NCBI GenBank assembly: GCA_905221605.1
Contig: CAJNDS010002384.1
Span: 370,731 to 434,730, forward strand
Direction: 5' to 3'
Length of the DNA stretch: 64,000 nucleotides
Origin: Symbiodinium natans
Taxonomy: Eukaryota > Sar > Dinophyceae > Suessiales > Symbiodiniaceae
Part shown: piece by piece, positions 49,438 to 60,026 of the stretch
Numbering within the stretch: the stretch's first letter is position 1
How the letters are laid out: every line of letters starts with the position of its first letter
The notes under the pieces: generated by a model
The model's input: the letters and a program-made list of their open reading frames with translations, nothing else
What the model was told of the DNA's origin: nothing
Database searches by the model: none
Program-made: the position numbers and the translations under genes

Positions 49438-51779
49438 TTGGTATTGGACATAACTACCCAGCTGATGTCAGATCTTCACCTCCCCGACCCCCCCCCCCTG
49501 TCTTTTCTCAAGCTATGCTTCAAAGCATATGAATCCTTTCCAATCCATGGTGAAGCTTCTCTGCTCGGGTCACATGTTTCTTTTGGTAGGGGGTCAACCG
49601 GGTTCGAGGCCAAACAGGTTCTCTGTTCAACTGGACCCCCTCCGGACGCTGTAGTTCTTGCTTTTGCACATGGTTTCTCAATACTGAGCCTGGGGAAGCC
49701 GCACTTCGGCACCCATTCACAGATGCAATGACGATGGCGATATGTCAGAGACCCGTGCATTCAGGTTGTCCTCGGTGCACTCACTGGCCTTCATGGATCT
49801 GGTATGGTATTTGCATGGCATTCTGCTATTGGATGTTTTTGGAGACGCCTTTGCCACTTGATGAGCTGGTTGCGCAAACGCAGTTAGCCCTACGGTTGGG
49901 AGATACACGAGTGACACCTTCAAGCATCCTCACTGCAGGACCGCTCTTCTTTATTTTACGAGCCGTGTTGGTCCCAAGTCCGGCAACCAGCATTCCTGGA
50001 TGGGCCACTGAAGACAGGCCAAAAGTATTGCTGGTAGAAGTGAGGGTTGCTGCAGATTCCAGTGCTGCAGCGGGAGCCAATCAGGTTCGTGATCACCTGG
50101 GCTTCATGTGTGGGCGAAGATACTGGCCAGGCATTATGTACGCACCAACGCTTCGGGGCGGACTGCAAGGTACAGTGTTTTCAATTGCCAGCGAGCTCGC
50201 GCCTATGCTCAGTGCTTGGTTTATTTATTTCGTATTTGCTTTTGTTATTCATGTTGTATGACTATTCATTGCCACTTACGGTTGCCAGGCTTTGCGGCAA
50301 TCAGGCATTTTGGGATGAATGTATGGCCACTTGCGGTTGTCAGGCTTTACGGCAATCAGGCCTATGGGCAGGGCGCCGTCTTCGGCCCCTACATTGTGCT
50401 GCTACAGTCTGTCTCTATGCAGATGAATTCGTTTTTGCTGAGGCGACGTCTGGGACTGCTCTGATGGCCCACCTCATGGTGCTTTCACCTTCGGTTGCAA
50501 CAGCTGGAAGGATATGTGACGACATTCGTTGTGGACAGTTCGTTCCTGTTTCCCACCTAGCCCTTCTGGGAGTTCGTGGGTCGGCCCATGGCGAGTTTTC
50601 GGGCAATGAGGCAACTTGCGCGATGCGACGAGTCACTGTAGTACCAGACTCTCCATGGAGGTCCTCAACTGTCTGCCCTATGAGTTTGGATCATCGTTGA
50701 GCTGACCATCTTTGACTCAGTTCTTTGCTTGTACAATGCATGTGCTGGAGCAGTACCACGCACTCACCCCGGCCACTTGCGATTGCCAGGCTTCACGGCA
50801 ACCTGGCCTGTGGGCGGGGGCGCCGTATTATCGGCCCTTCTATTCAATATGCTGCTGCTATTTGTTTTAATTTCTTATCTGGTGGGTGCATTGGGCTTCC
50901 TCAACGTGATGGTCCCCTACGCTGTGTACCTGCCGCTGAGGTGTTCTTGGGATTGCTCTGATGGTTCTCTTTTTGTGGGCTTGTTGTGGACTCCGTTTCA
51001 CTTGAAATTGGCCTGTGGAGTGCATTTCGATGCTCTAGTGGACTCTGAGTCCGTCCCTCCATGGAGGTCCTCAACTGACTGCCTTTCATGAGTGAGATCC
51101 ATCATTGAGCTGACCATTTTGTAGCTCAGTGCTGAAGTTGTACAGTGTACAGGGCTTGCGCAGCACTTGTCTCGGGGTTGCCGTTTCCGGCCCCCTGCCC
51201 AAGGCAGAGTGGCGTGATGTGTTTTTGCTTTCTTCGTTTTTTGACAATTCATTCACTGTTCAGCTGAGCTGTCACAGTCTACTCCCTAGTTAGTAAGCGC
51301 GAGAACGCTAGGTTGAGCGACTGTGAGCGCTGGAGACCCTGTACTGCACAGTTTGTTGAACTTCGGTTCCTGTGCAGTTGCCTTGCATGTCCATACCCGA
51401 AGCTGTTAATCGCCGCCACAGAGCGGCCGTGACATATGTCATGAGCTACAGCTAGCTAGTAGGTCAGACCAGACCGCTGCTGAATCGAGTTCGAGTTCGA
51501 GTTCCAATCCATGGTGGGGGGGGTCAAAGCATATGAATCCTTTCCAAACCCATGATGCCAGCATTGTGTTGGCGACCACCCATTTTTGAGATGCGCAAAG
51601 CTTGCTTCAAAGCGGATGCTTTCCGAACCCTTGATGCGAGCCGTGTATTTCCACGGCCGTGCGGGCTGAGCCCACCCCCACTGCCGCTCGTTTGGAATCC
51701 CGAAAAATTCTTGCGAAAGCCTTTATGTGGGATGACAGAGGACAGGATGTACGATTTCTGACGAACATCTCCAGAACTT
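49438..51779. other. Duplicated region upstream of the DIRS-like element
   Basis: CAAAGCATATGAATCCTTTCCAA occurs at about 49517 and again at 51526. A unit of about 430-500 bp is tandemly repeated (next entry). Open frames such as 49728-50261 have hydrophobic stretches but no recognisable domain. It may be terminal or non-coding sequence of the DIRS-like element. Confidence 0.45.
50272..51150. repeat. Diverged tandem duplication, unit about 450-500 bp
   Basis: GCCACTTGCGGTTGCCAGGC-type sequence starts units near 50272 (short), 50326 and 50776; each full unit ends with CTCCATGGAGGTCCTCAACTG and GTTGAGCTGACCAT (about 50650-50710 and 51058-51120). Interiors have diverged strongly. Confidence 0.75.
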
Positions 51780-52310
51780 GTTTGTTGGGTAAAGAACACA
51801 GAAGATTAGGGGTAAGGTTTGTTACGAGCCCTGGCTTGTGTGTGCGTGCGCTGTGCAAACATTACAGAAAACAGGGAGCACGATTTGCTAGCGAACCATG
51901 GTTTGCGGGTTGTGTAAAGATCACAGACGGCCGGGGCACGATTTGTTTTGTACGTTGGCTTGTGTGTTGTGTACTACTTGTAGCTCACAGAAGACAGAGT
52001 GGTACGACTCGTTGCGAGCCCTATCCTGTGTGTTGCACAAGCATCACAGAAGATTGGCGGCGCGATTTGGCACGGACCGTGACTTGTGTGTTGCATGTGT
52101 GTGTGTGCGTCGATTTGTCACCGGAGACTGGGAGGGTGCGGTTTGTTACGCGTCCCGGCTTGTGTGTTGCGCAAAGATCACACAAACTGGGGGTGCCAAT
52201 TGTTAGGAGCCTTGTTGCGTAAAGTTCACAGAATAGAGAGGCTGCGATTTGTTACGATTTCTGGCTCGTGTGGTGTGGAGAAATCGCGGAAGACCGGGGC
52301 TACAACACAT
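51780..52310 (+). repeat. Diverged tandem repeat, unit about 60 bp
   Basis: About nine copies of a unit near GCGCAAAGATCACAGAAGAC, GGGG, GCGATTTGTTACGAGCCC, TGGCTTGTGTGTT, in direct orientation just upstream of the DIRS-like gag. Possible promoter or terminal repeat of that element. Confidence 0.8.
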
Positions 52311-52662
52311 AGAAGTGTGGAACACGTGATTGATGGGCTCGCATGTGGCATGTCGTGTTATCCAACTCAGTTTCTTGCTCAGAAGATGAAGTGGGAAACC
52401 GTTTTAGCTGCCTTCTTCGCCCATCTCTGTCATAAGTCTTCGGTGCCAGTGTGGCCGATCGCTCCACCTTCTTCGGAGTGTGTGTGCGAGTGTCGCTGCA
52501 TCACTGATTGCAAGGAGCAAGCTGGGTGGCATCTTGGCACTTTGACGACAGGCTGTGCCCTGGGCTGCGGCGCTAGCATTTTGGGTTTCCTGCTGGTGAA
52601 GAAGAAGGGGGGCAAGGAACTTCCTGCGCGAGCCCCTGGACCTTCTCCTCGTAGGCGAGGTC

Positions 52663-54015
52663 ATGGCATTTTGGTCAAGTCTGATTCCGGGGCAGACTCT
52701 GGCGGTGTTCTATGAGGATGACGACGTGTATCACGAGAGGATCCTGCTCTGGCGCCACTCGGGTGGCCACTGGTTCGTGTTGACTCCGGATGGAGACCGC
52801 TACACGGAGGATGTGCGAGCCAGCTACGGGACCATATCAAGTTCGCCCGAACTGAGCTTGGGAAGGAGTCTGGACATGACGCCTCTTGGGTGCCCGCTCA
52901 GGTGATGGATATGGCCGGCAACATCCAGGACGCTACTGCCTTCATGGGAACTTCTCTGGTGGGCCGGCGCATGGTGCAAAAGGGGCCGTTGACCGGTCAA
53001 GCCGGCGGAGCTGGCCAGAGTCCCATGCTCGGCGGCCAAGTTTCCGGAGGAGGTGTGGCTGCCAGCGCTTCCCTTCCAGGCCGAGCAGTCGCGATTGGGC
53101 TGGCGCCTGATGGCTACGTGTGGCTTGCAGCTGAGCCGCTTGGAGGGCTGGTGCTGGGCCAGGAGGTGAGTCCTAGCCAAGGCACCGACTTGCAACTTGG
53201 AAGCTCCACTGCGATGGCCTTGAGGCAAGATGCTTGGGTTAAGTTGGAGCTTGTGCGGTTGGAGGAGGCCGCGGGCTATGCTGCAAGGCGGCGCCACCTC
53301 TTCAACCCCGACGTCGAGCAGTCAAGAACAGAGCCATTGCAGCTGCTGGGTCGCGCTAAGGACTTGGATGGTTCCACCTCGAAGGACCATGCTGGCGATG
53401 GCGATGTGAGAACGCTCTGGGTTGACTATGATGAGCAAGGTGAGCGCTACAAGCGGTGGAGAGATGTCGTGAAGGAGTGCTTCACCCCGGCCTTTGACGA
53501 GAAACCGCTTGAGGGCCCTCTTTCGAGCCTTCACGTACTTAAACATACTGAGCGTTACGGCGGTGATCCACGCCAGTGGTTGAACCTCTGGATGAGATCG
53601 AAGCACATCGAGCAGAATGACAGGGTTTACCACGAGCTCAAAGTGCGCACTGACGCACTCTTCTTTGCCGGGGACTTTTGACCAGGTGAATGTGCCGGCC
53701 CTGATGAGTATGGAAGTGCTGAGCCGCCGCCTCCAGGCGGTGGTGGACGCCTACTCAAATCCGAACAAACCGTCGTGGGAGAACGCTAAGGTCTTCTCGG
53801 GGCAAGGAAGTCCCGAAGACATCGTCAGTCCGGCGATCAGAACCAATGCCACTCGCAAGAACAAAGATGAACTGGAGCTGCTCCAGGCCAGGGTCAAGGT
53901 CAGGGAGCTTCGGGGGTCACCCACTGTGCCCACCGTGGATGATGCGGAAGAACAGCCGGCCGGACCTCGAAAGCCCAAAGGGGGCCGAAAGGGGGGCGGC
54001 CGGGGTGATGCCTGA
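52663..54015 (+). pseudogene. DIRS-like Gag region, frameshifted
   Basis: The frame 52663-52905 (FYEDDDVYHERILLWRHSGG, HWFVLTPDGDRYTEDV) passes to 52890-53681 (VDYDEQGERYKRWRDVVKEC, YGGDPRQWLNLWMRSK) and then, one base over near 53680, to DQVNVPALMSMEVLSRRLQA and a basic Gly/Lys tail ending at 54015. The content fits the first ORF of dinoflagellate DIRS-like elements, a nucleocapsid-type protein, though I see no zinc knuckle. The stop overlaps the start of the next frame (TGATG). Confidence 0.65.
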
Positions 54016-55850
54016 TGAAACGGTGTTTGGGGGAGAAATCAGAGCTGATCCTGAAGTCAGCGCAGGACTTGGAGCAAGTTGAATATGTTAAGCCGTATTG
54101 GGATCCTAAGCTCAGATACAACCGCAAGGCCTACCACAGTCTAGTGAAGAAGCTCCATGACATTGGAAATTTTCAGTACACGACTCAGCCGGCGGCCTCG
54201 GTTGGCGTTTTCTTCGTTTGGAAGAGTTCACGGACGAAGCTGAGGATGATCACAGATGCCAGACTGGCCAACCAGCACTTCAAGGTCCCCCCATCGGTGA
54301 GTCTGCTTTCTAGCGAGGGCTTTGGGAGGATAGAAGTGGTCCTGTCTGAGAAGGCGCAAAGCCGACTCGACGATGACGAGGCCATTGAAGCTTTCATGGG
54401 GATCAGTGATGTCCGTGATTGTTTTCACCGTATGAGAGTGCCTGTTTGGTTGAGCCGCTATTTCGCCTGGGAGCCTGTGCCTGCGAAGGTTGTGGGCCTT
54501 AGTGGCAGCATCATTGACGGGGTCAAGGTCGGCCCTCTAGATGCAGTCTGGCCGTGTGCAGGGAGCCTCTGTCAGGGTTGGACGTGGTCACTTTACTTTG
54601 CCCAGAGGGCCAACGAGCATTTATGCAGTGCTACTCATCTCCTACGTGAGGCTCGCTTGGCGTCAGACCGCGGGCCCAGTATCATCTTCAATGTCAAGGC
54701 GGGTTGCGAGTCGACGGAGAACTGTTACGTGTACGTAGACAACCTAGGGGTCCTGGGTCTCGATCGTTCTCGGGTTGAGGCCTCTCTGGAAGAACTGCAG
54801 GCCAAGTTCAACGGGCTGGGCTTGCAGTTACACAAGAGCGAGGTCGGGAGTGACAAGTTGGAAGCATTAGGATGCATTGTCGATGGCAAGGGGATGAAAA
54901 GCTCCATTACTCCACATCGTTTGTGGAAACTTCGCCAGGCCATCACTGGTCTTCTACGTCATCGTCAAGTCTCAGGCAGGGCTGTTGAGGTCTTGGTTGG
55001 TCATCTTACGTTCTGTGGGTTGATGGCCAGGCCTGCTTTGTCGATCTTCAGCGCATGCTATGCGTTTATCCAGGCAGCCTATGAGAAGTCTCTTCCCCTT
55101 TGGCCAACTGTGAGACGCGAACTCCTTGCATTCAAAGGTATCCTCTTCTTGTTGAACCAGGACTGGTGGCGACCTTGGAACTGTCTTGTCACGTCGAGTG
55201 ACTCCTCTCTCACCGGGTACGGCATTTGTCATGCTTGGTGGCCGCGGAGTCAGGTCCAAGAGACAGGGCGCAACAGCGAGCGCTCACGTTTCCGTCGTGT
55301 CGGCCCACATTCGGCACGCGAGGCAGCGCTTCAAGCAGCAGGCTTTGTCAAGAAAGGTGCTGCGTGGGAGCCTGCAGGTGACAGGATCGTTGAGCAGCTT
55401 GGGGAAGCCGGTTGGTGCTTGGACCCGAGCTTCCCGGAAGTGCCAGCTGCCGGTCTTCGTCGAGAGCTCTGGACTCCAAAGGTTTGGGGAAAGTGGCGGC
55501 ACCCTGAGAAGATCCTCATTTTGGAAGCCCGCACGATCCTCATGAGTCTGAAGCGCATCTTGATGACTAAGTATGGTTGCAACATGAGACAGCTACTCCT
55601 TTCAGACAACATGAGCTGCGTCCTCTCCTTTGAACGCAGCCGGTCCCGCAACTTCGTCATGCTCAAGATTTTGAGAGAGTTCGGGGCCTACTGTCTTGCA
55701 AGGAATGTTGCAGCTAGGGTCCGTTGGATCCCTTCAGAGCTTAACATATCAGATGAGCCATCCAGATTTTACGATGAGGAAGAGTCAAAGCTACTGGTGG
55801 ATCTGCTCGCTGAGAGTTGGTTGCACCATGGCCCCTCGCCGCTCTCGCAC
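54015..55850 (+). CDS. DIRS-like reverse transcriptase and RNase H
   Basis: The frame (open on to 57005) starts at an ATG overlapping the Gag stop. Reverse transcriptase: KLRMITDARLANQHF near residue 75, DVRDCFHRMRVP near 135, CYVYVDNLGVLG near 237 (YVDN in place of YVDD), LQLHKSEVGSDKLEALGCIV near 272. RNase H of the DIRS type: TSSDSSLTGYGICHAWW near 395, ILEARTILMSLKR near 502, LLLSDNMSCVLSFE near 527, RWIPSELNISDEPSRF near 570. All core acidic residues except the last of the YVDD box are present. Beyond about 55850 the frame is Pro/Ser-rich and overlaps the recombinase frame. Confidence 0.88.
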
Positions 55851-57157
55851 TTTGAGACTGGAGCGGGAGCCGACGACAAAAGATCAGTCGGCCAGAAAAA
55901 CCCTTGCCGTGAGAACGCGAACCCTCCAGCTCCAGAGAGAGCCGAGCCCACAGGTGCACTCACAGCTGCGAAGGAAGAGAGCCCTCGATCCGGATCCTCG
56001 TCTCAGGCTGCGGATGACAGAGCCCAAGGTGATGTACCCGCGCCTCCCTGTCAGCGAGGCGGAACTTCGTGCCCTGAAAGACCCTCCGAAGAGGAGTGCA
56101 AGCTCCGAAAGCGGGAGCGCGAGCACTTCATCCGAGCTCAGGGCCGAGAAGCGCGGAGGTCGGGACCGCATCGTCAAAGGCAGGCAAAAAAGGGTGCTGC
56201 GCAGCATGGTCGACAAGGAAATGGGGGAGGACACGTCTTTTCTGGAGTTTGCATCAGTCACCCAGACAGTGAGGCAGGCATACCAGCGACGACTTGTGGC
56301 TCTGGATGCCTTCGTGAAGAAGAGACGGCTGGCCTTCAGCTCGGACTCCGAGGTGGACCAGGCGCTCGTGAAGTTCTTCAACGACGGCTACTTGAGCGGC
56401 GAGGGAAGTCACACAGGCGACTACACGATGGCGGCCCTGTTGGACAAGTGCCCCGAGTTCGGCAGGCTTGGCAACCGGAAGATTCCCAGAGCTTGGCGTT
56501 GCCTGAAGGGATGGCGCAAGTTGTGCCCATCTCGCTCGAGGCTTGCATACCCCCTTGCAGTTTGGTGCGGCATCAGCTGGAGAATGATACAGCGAGGTCA
56601 CCCCCAGAAGGCCCTCTTCAACCTCCTCCAGGTCTCTTCTTACCACCGACCCGGAGCACTCCTCAAGTTGCGCAAGATGGGACTGGTGCGGCCGACCAAC
56701 AACATCACAGGCTGCTGGTCGCTGGTGACGAGCTTGACGGAGACCAGCGACACGTCGAAGACTGGCACCAAGGACGCTCGATCCTGCTGGACTCGGAGTG
56801 GATGCAGTTCGCCGGGCTGCTCTACAAGATCTTGTGCCAGGGCGGAAGTCTGGATTGGGTTTGGGGCTTCAACTACGGGGAGTACCTATCAGTCTTTCAT
56901 CAGAGTTGTGCCGACCTCAAAGTGAACTTGGTTCCGTACCAAGCCAGGCACTCAGGCCCGAGCATAGATCGGGCTCGTGGCGCGCGCACACACAGGAGGA
57001 AGTGAAGAAGAGAGGAGGATGGATGAGTCGTCGAAGCGTGGCCCGGTACGATAAGGCTGGGAGGTTGGCTGCGACGTGGCAGAAGCTGAGTGCCGAGACC
57101 AACCCAGAGACTCCAAAAGTCTTTAAATCATGGTTAAGGGATTATGCGTTAATTTAA
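55850..57157 (+). pseudogene. DIRS-like tyrosine recombinase in three frames
   Basis: In the frame open at 55696-56925, a basic linker precedes a core-binding helix region (TVRQAYQRRLVALDAFVKKR) and SSYHRPGALLKLRKMGL near 56640, with the first catalytic Arg. Coding then moves to the frame ending at 57005 (ILLDSEWMQFAGLLYKILCQ; PYQARHSGPSIDRA with the Arg-His pair), and finally to the frame ending at 57157 (KKRGGWMSRRSVARYDKAGR) with the nucleophile Tyr. Two frame changes (about 56690-56760 and 56990) mean an inactive copy, unless they are sequence errors. Confidence 0.8.
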
Positions 57158-57824
57158 TTTAAGCGCTATTTGCTTAATTAAAGGGTTTTATCACACCTGT
57201 TAATTAAGGGCTTTTCTTTCCCAACATGTTTCATAAAGACACTGTCTGGCATGCAAGTGAATGATCGAGATCGATGGAGCAGATCCGAGGAGATGTGTGT
57301 GTGTGTGTGTGTGTGTACATATCTCTCGAAAAGAACAATGGGTCTACATGCCGTCCTGTTCTGCCTGCACAATTTTAAAGGCTCGAGGTCAGCTGCATCT
57401 TGGCAGATTGGTTTGTGTTGAGGTTGGTGGATCCCTCCTGAGTGAAAAGACATGGTAGCAAACATCAGCTCGCGGTGGAAAGTCATATCCCTTGCAAGAC
57501 TTGCATGGTGAGGTCCCCTATATAGGAGGAATCTCCTGTCGAGGAGTGCCTCCTTTGAAAAAAATCTGCTCATGTGTATCTCCAAATTGATCTTCTTGCT
57601 TGAGAGTTTAGTCGAGTGGGAAAGGTGCTGGAGCAAGCAGGAAACCCTGAAGAGTTCTGTGCAGCCCTGCTGGGGAGGAAGACCTCCTGTGTAAACATGC
57701 ATATGTTGACAGCCAGAGATGTCCTTGCTTGCACATAGCTCTGACTGCATGCATGCTTACCTCTGCCTGCAGACTTGTCGGCTCGAGCTTGTGTATACAG
57801 CCTAGGATTTTTTTTTGTGAGAGC

Positions 57825-58991
57825 ATGGCTGGGAAGGAGCGAGCCAAAAACACAGCTTCGCCGAAAGAAGTTGCGAAGCTGATGCGAGGTGCGAACTTGA
57901 CCAAACTGCCTCCGGAGTCGGAGTACATGATAGCAGACACGAGCAAGGTCATCGAGACGTTCGAAGACTTCCTGAAAGACCTTCTCCTGGCCACCCCTCG
58001 TCCGACAGAGAAGCTTCTACTTCAAGCTTGCAAGCTAGTTTTCGAGCACACATCCAAGTCCGACTGCAAAAGCTTCGCCCAGCAGTTGGTGCGATGTGTT
58101 CAGCATGTCCGAGAATGCAAAAGTGTGACTTCGGGGAAGAAGACACCGGAAGCAGTTTGGCGGGTCCTGCAAGTGATGAAGGCGAACAAGGACCAACCAT
58201 GCAGATGGCTTTCTACAACCTCGGTGAGCTCAGCAGCCAGCCCTTCAGCTGTGGATTCGAAGCCGAGTCCCGAGCCCATGGTCGAGAAAGTGAGCCTTGC
58301 CAGTAAGGCCGAACTGAGCCCTGGCAGCAAGGTACGACATGCCTACGGTCTCGCAACCAGTCGCACAATGCAGAAAGAGGAGGATGGAGAGGACTTGCTG
58401 GAGGTCGTGGCTGTGCAGTCCTCGCAGAGCTTGCACTCCATCGCGAGCTCGGGCGAGGAGGTGTCTCCTGAAAAGGAAGGCGAAATGGAGGACGTGCCTC
58501 CTGCAGCTGACTTCAAGGACTACTTTGATGCTGGTCGTGGCTGCCATGTGAGGGCCTTTGCCTCAGGCAAGCTCGAGGAGCTGACTGCTCCGGTACGTCG
58601 GGTGACCGGCAAGAAAGTCCTGAAGGCTGCCCTGAAGACCAAGCCTGCTGCCGGGCAGGTGAAGAAGAAGCCGGCAGGTGCAGAGACAGCAGAAGTGCCC
58701 AAGTCGTCAGAGGTGGATGTCCAAGCTGCACAGTTGGCGGAGGCGAAGCAGCAGGAGGAAACCATCTTGCATTTCGTCCGGAAGAGCACTGCCAAGAAGC
58801 CCCCGAGGACATATGTGACTGCTTGCTACTGTGACGGGTCCAAGCATAGGCAGAAACTCATCGTAGAATTTCAAGCAGCCAAGTATGCCGATCATGTCGA
58901 GAAAGCTGCGAAAGCAGTGAAGCGAATCCAAAAGGATAAGCTCACTTTCAATCGTGCCCGGCAGCTGAAATTCGCATTGGCAGAGGACTGA
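57825..58991 (+). CDS. Unknown 388-residue protein, intron-less
   Basis: The frame is open upstream to 57729, but the ATG at 57825 (MAGKERAKNTASPKEVAKLM) is the likely start, since upstream residues are Cys-rich and unlike the rest. N-terminal third helical (IETFEDFLKDLLLATPRPTE, SDCKSFAQQLVRCVQHVREC), middle acidic and Ser-rich, then a Lys/Ala/Pro-rich linker (KKVLKAALKTKPAAGQVKKK) and a compact C-terminal domain (RTYVTACYCDGSKHRQKLIV, VKRIQKDKLTFNRARQLKFA). No transmembrane segment or known motif. The Lys-rich linker suggests nucleic-acid or chromatin association, but that is conjecture. Codon use and lack of introns differ from the next gene. Confidence 0.7.
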   Translation: MAGKERAKNTASPKEVAKLMRGANLTKLPPESEYMIADTSKVIETFEDFLKDLLLATPRPTEKLLLQACKLVFEHTSKSDCKSFAQQLVRCVQHVRECKSVTSGKKTPEAVWRVLQVMKANKDQPCRWLSTTSVSSAASPSAVDSKPSPEPMVEKVSLASKAELSPGSKVRHAYGLATSRTMQKEEDGEDLLEVVAVQSSQSLHSIASSGEEVSPEKEGEMEDVPPAADFKDYFDAGRGCHVRAFASGKLEELTAPVRRVTGKKVLKAALKTKPAAGQVKKKPAGAETAEVPKSSEVDVQAAQLAEAKQQEETILHFVRKSTAKKPPRTYVTACYCDGSKHRQKLIVEFQAAKYADHVEKAAKAVKRIQKDKLTFNRARQLKFALAED

Positions 58992-59261
58992 TCGATTTTG
59001 ACTCGATCTTGTCTCGCCTGGAATAGGGCAGTTTTGGCATCAGGTGCTCGCACAAATCGTCGGCCTTGCATGTTTGGTGTGCAGGAGGGGTTCTCCTAGC
59101 TCTTTAGGAGGACCTCTCCTACCTTGAGCTTGAATGGCAGGGCAGGTCAGCTGCATGCATGCTTCCTGTTGCAAATACCTATGCTCCATGCAGGAAGGTT
59201 TGGGCTCAAAAATTAGAAGGTCAGACTTGTCCCTGGAACCTATATAGCTTGGCTCCCCGGC

Positions 59262-59570
59262 ATGGATCTGGGGGCGATGACGGATGCCCAAGTTCGCGAG
59301 TGGCTTCGAAGCTTGCCGAACTACCAGGTGCTTCGTTTGCACGAGCTGGTCATGGAACAGATGCCTCGTCCTGCTGCACCAGCTCCAAAAGGACCATGCT
59401 CGCACTGCCAATCGAGGCTGTGTACTCGGAGGACTGCATGCGAAGATCATGTCGGCAGATGCTCCTGCCACGTGTGCTACAAGGACTGGAAGCACAGCCG
59501 TCCCAAAGGTGGCAAGGGTGGGCATGGAGCCTCAGGCTCAAGTTTCCCACTTCCTGCTGCAGGCCATTAA
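59262..59570 (+). CDS. Unknown Cys-rich protein, first exon
   Basis: Starts MDLGAMTDAQVREWLRSLPN, a short helical segment, then a Cys/His cluster (CSHCQSRLC, CEDHVGRCSCHVC) that could bind zinc, then a Lys/Gly tail. It may end at the stop at 59568-59570 or splice into the exon at 60027. TTCGCGAGTGGCTTCGAAGCTT in this exon (59293-59314) recurs exactly at 59583-59604. Confidence 0.5.
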   Translation: MDLGAMTDAQVREWLRSLPNYQVLRLHELVMEQMPRPAAPAPKGPCSHCQSRLCTRRTACEDHVGRCSCHVCYKDWKHSRPKGGKGGHGASGSSFPLPAAGH

Positions 59571-60026
59571 GAGCCTGCACGTTTCGCGAGTGGCTTCGAA
59601 GCTTAAAAGAAGAACACACACACACCCTCTGATTTGCCGATGAAAAACTTTTAGGTAGATACGAAATTTCAGATTTGTTTTCCGTTTGCTTAACATGTTT
59701 TCATTTAAGAGGTTCTGTGGCAGATCTGCTTGCTGGAGTGACTCATGCATGAGAGTGTGCAGTGCATGCAGAGTAGGAGGAGATGCTGTGAGGTGCAGTG
59801 CAGGTGAGACTTGTTGTTTGAGCTTCGTTGCCTGCCAGCCAGCTTCTCGGCCCAAGCTAAAGCCTTCAGTGCAGCCCCAGACCTCTGTCTGCCACAAGCA
59901 GGGATGTCTTGGCATCATCAGTCAGGTTCTGGTTCTGGTGTCGCTTGGCTGCATTAGTTTTGGCTGCATTTTGTGTGCTCAGATTGTTGCCCAGGGTTCT
60001 CTGCAGTCCTGTCGCTGAGGGGTGGG

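Larger units (their letters stand above)
52663..57160 (+). mobile_element. DIRS-like (tyrosine recombinase) retrotransposon
   Basis: Plus-strand order: Gag-like region, reverse transcriptase plus RNase H, tyrosine recombinase. There is no DDE integrase and no LTR pair, which with a tyrosine recombinase is the DIRS plan: cDNA is circularised and integrated without target duplication. Frame changes occur in Gag (about 53680) and twice in the recombinase (about 56700 and 56990). Terminal structures were not resolved; repeats at 49517-52310 may be part of them. Confidence 0.8.

Noticed and set aside
49728-50700. Membrane-protein-like frames (hydrophobic stretches)
   Set aside because: They lie in diverged tandem duplications whose copies do not preserve the frame.
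55850-56220. Second functional protein in the Pro/Ser-rich part of the RT frame
   Set aside because: Low-complexity read-through in a region overlapping the recombinase frame, without domain features.
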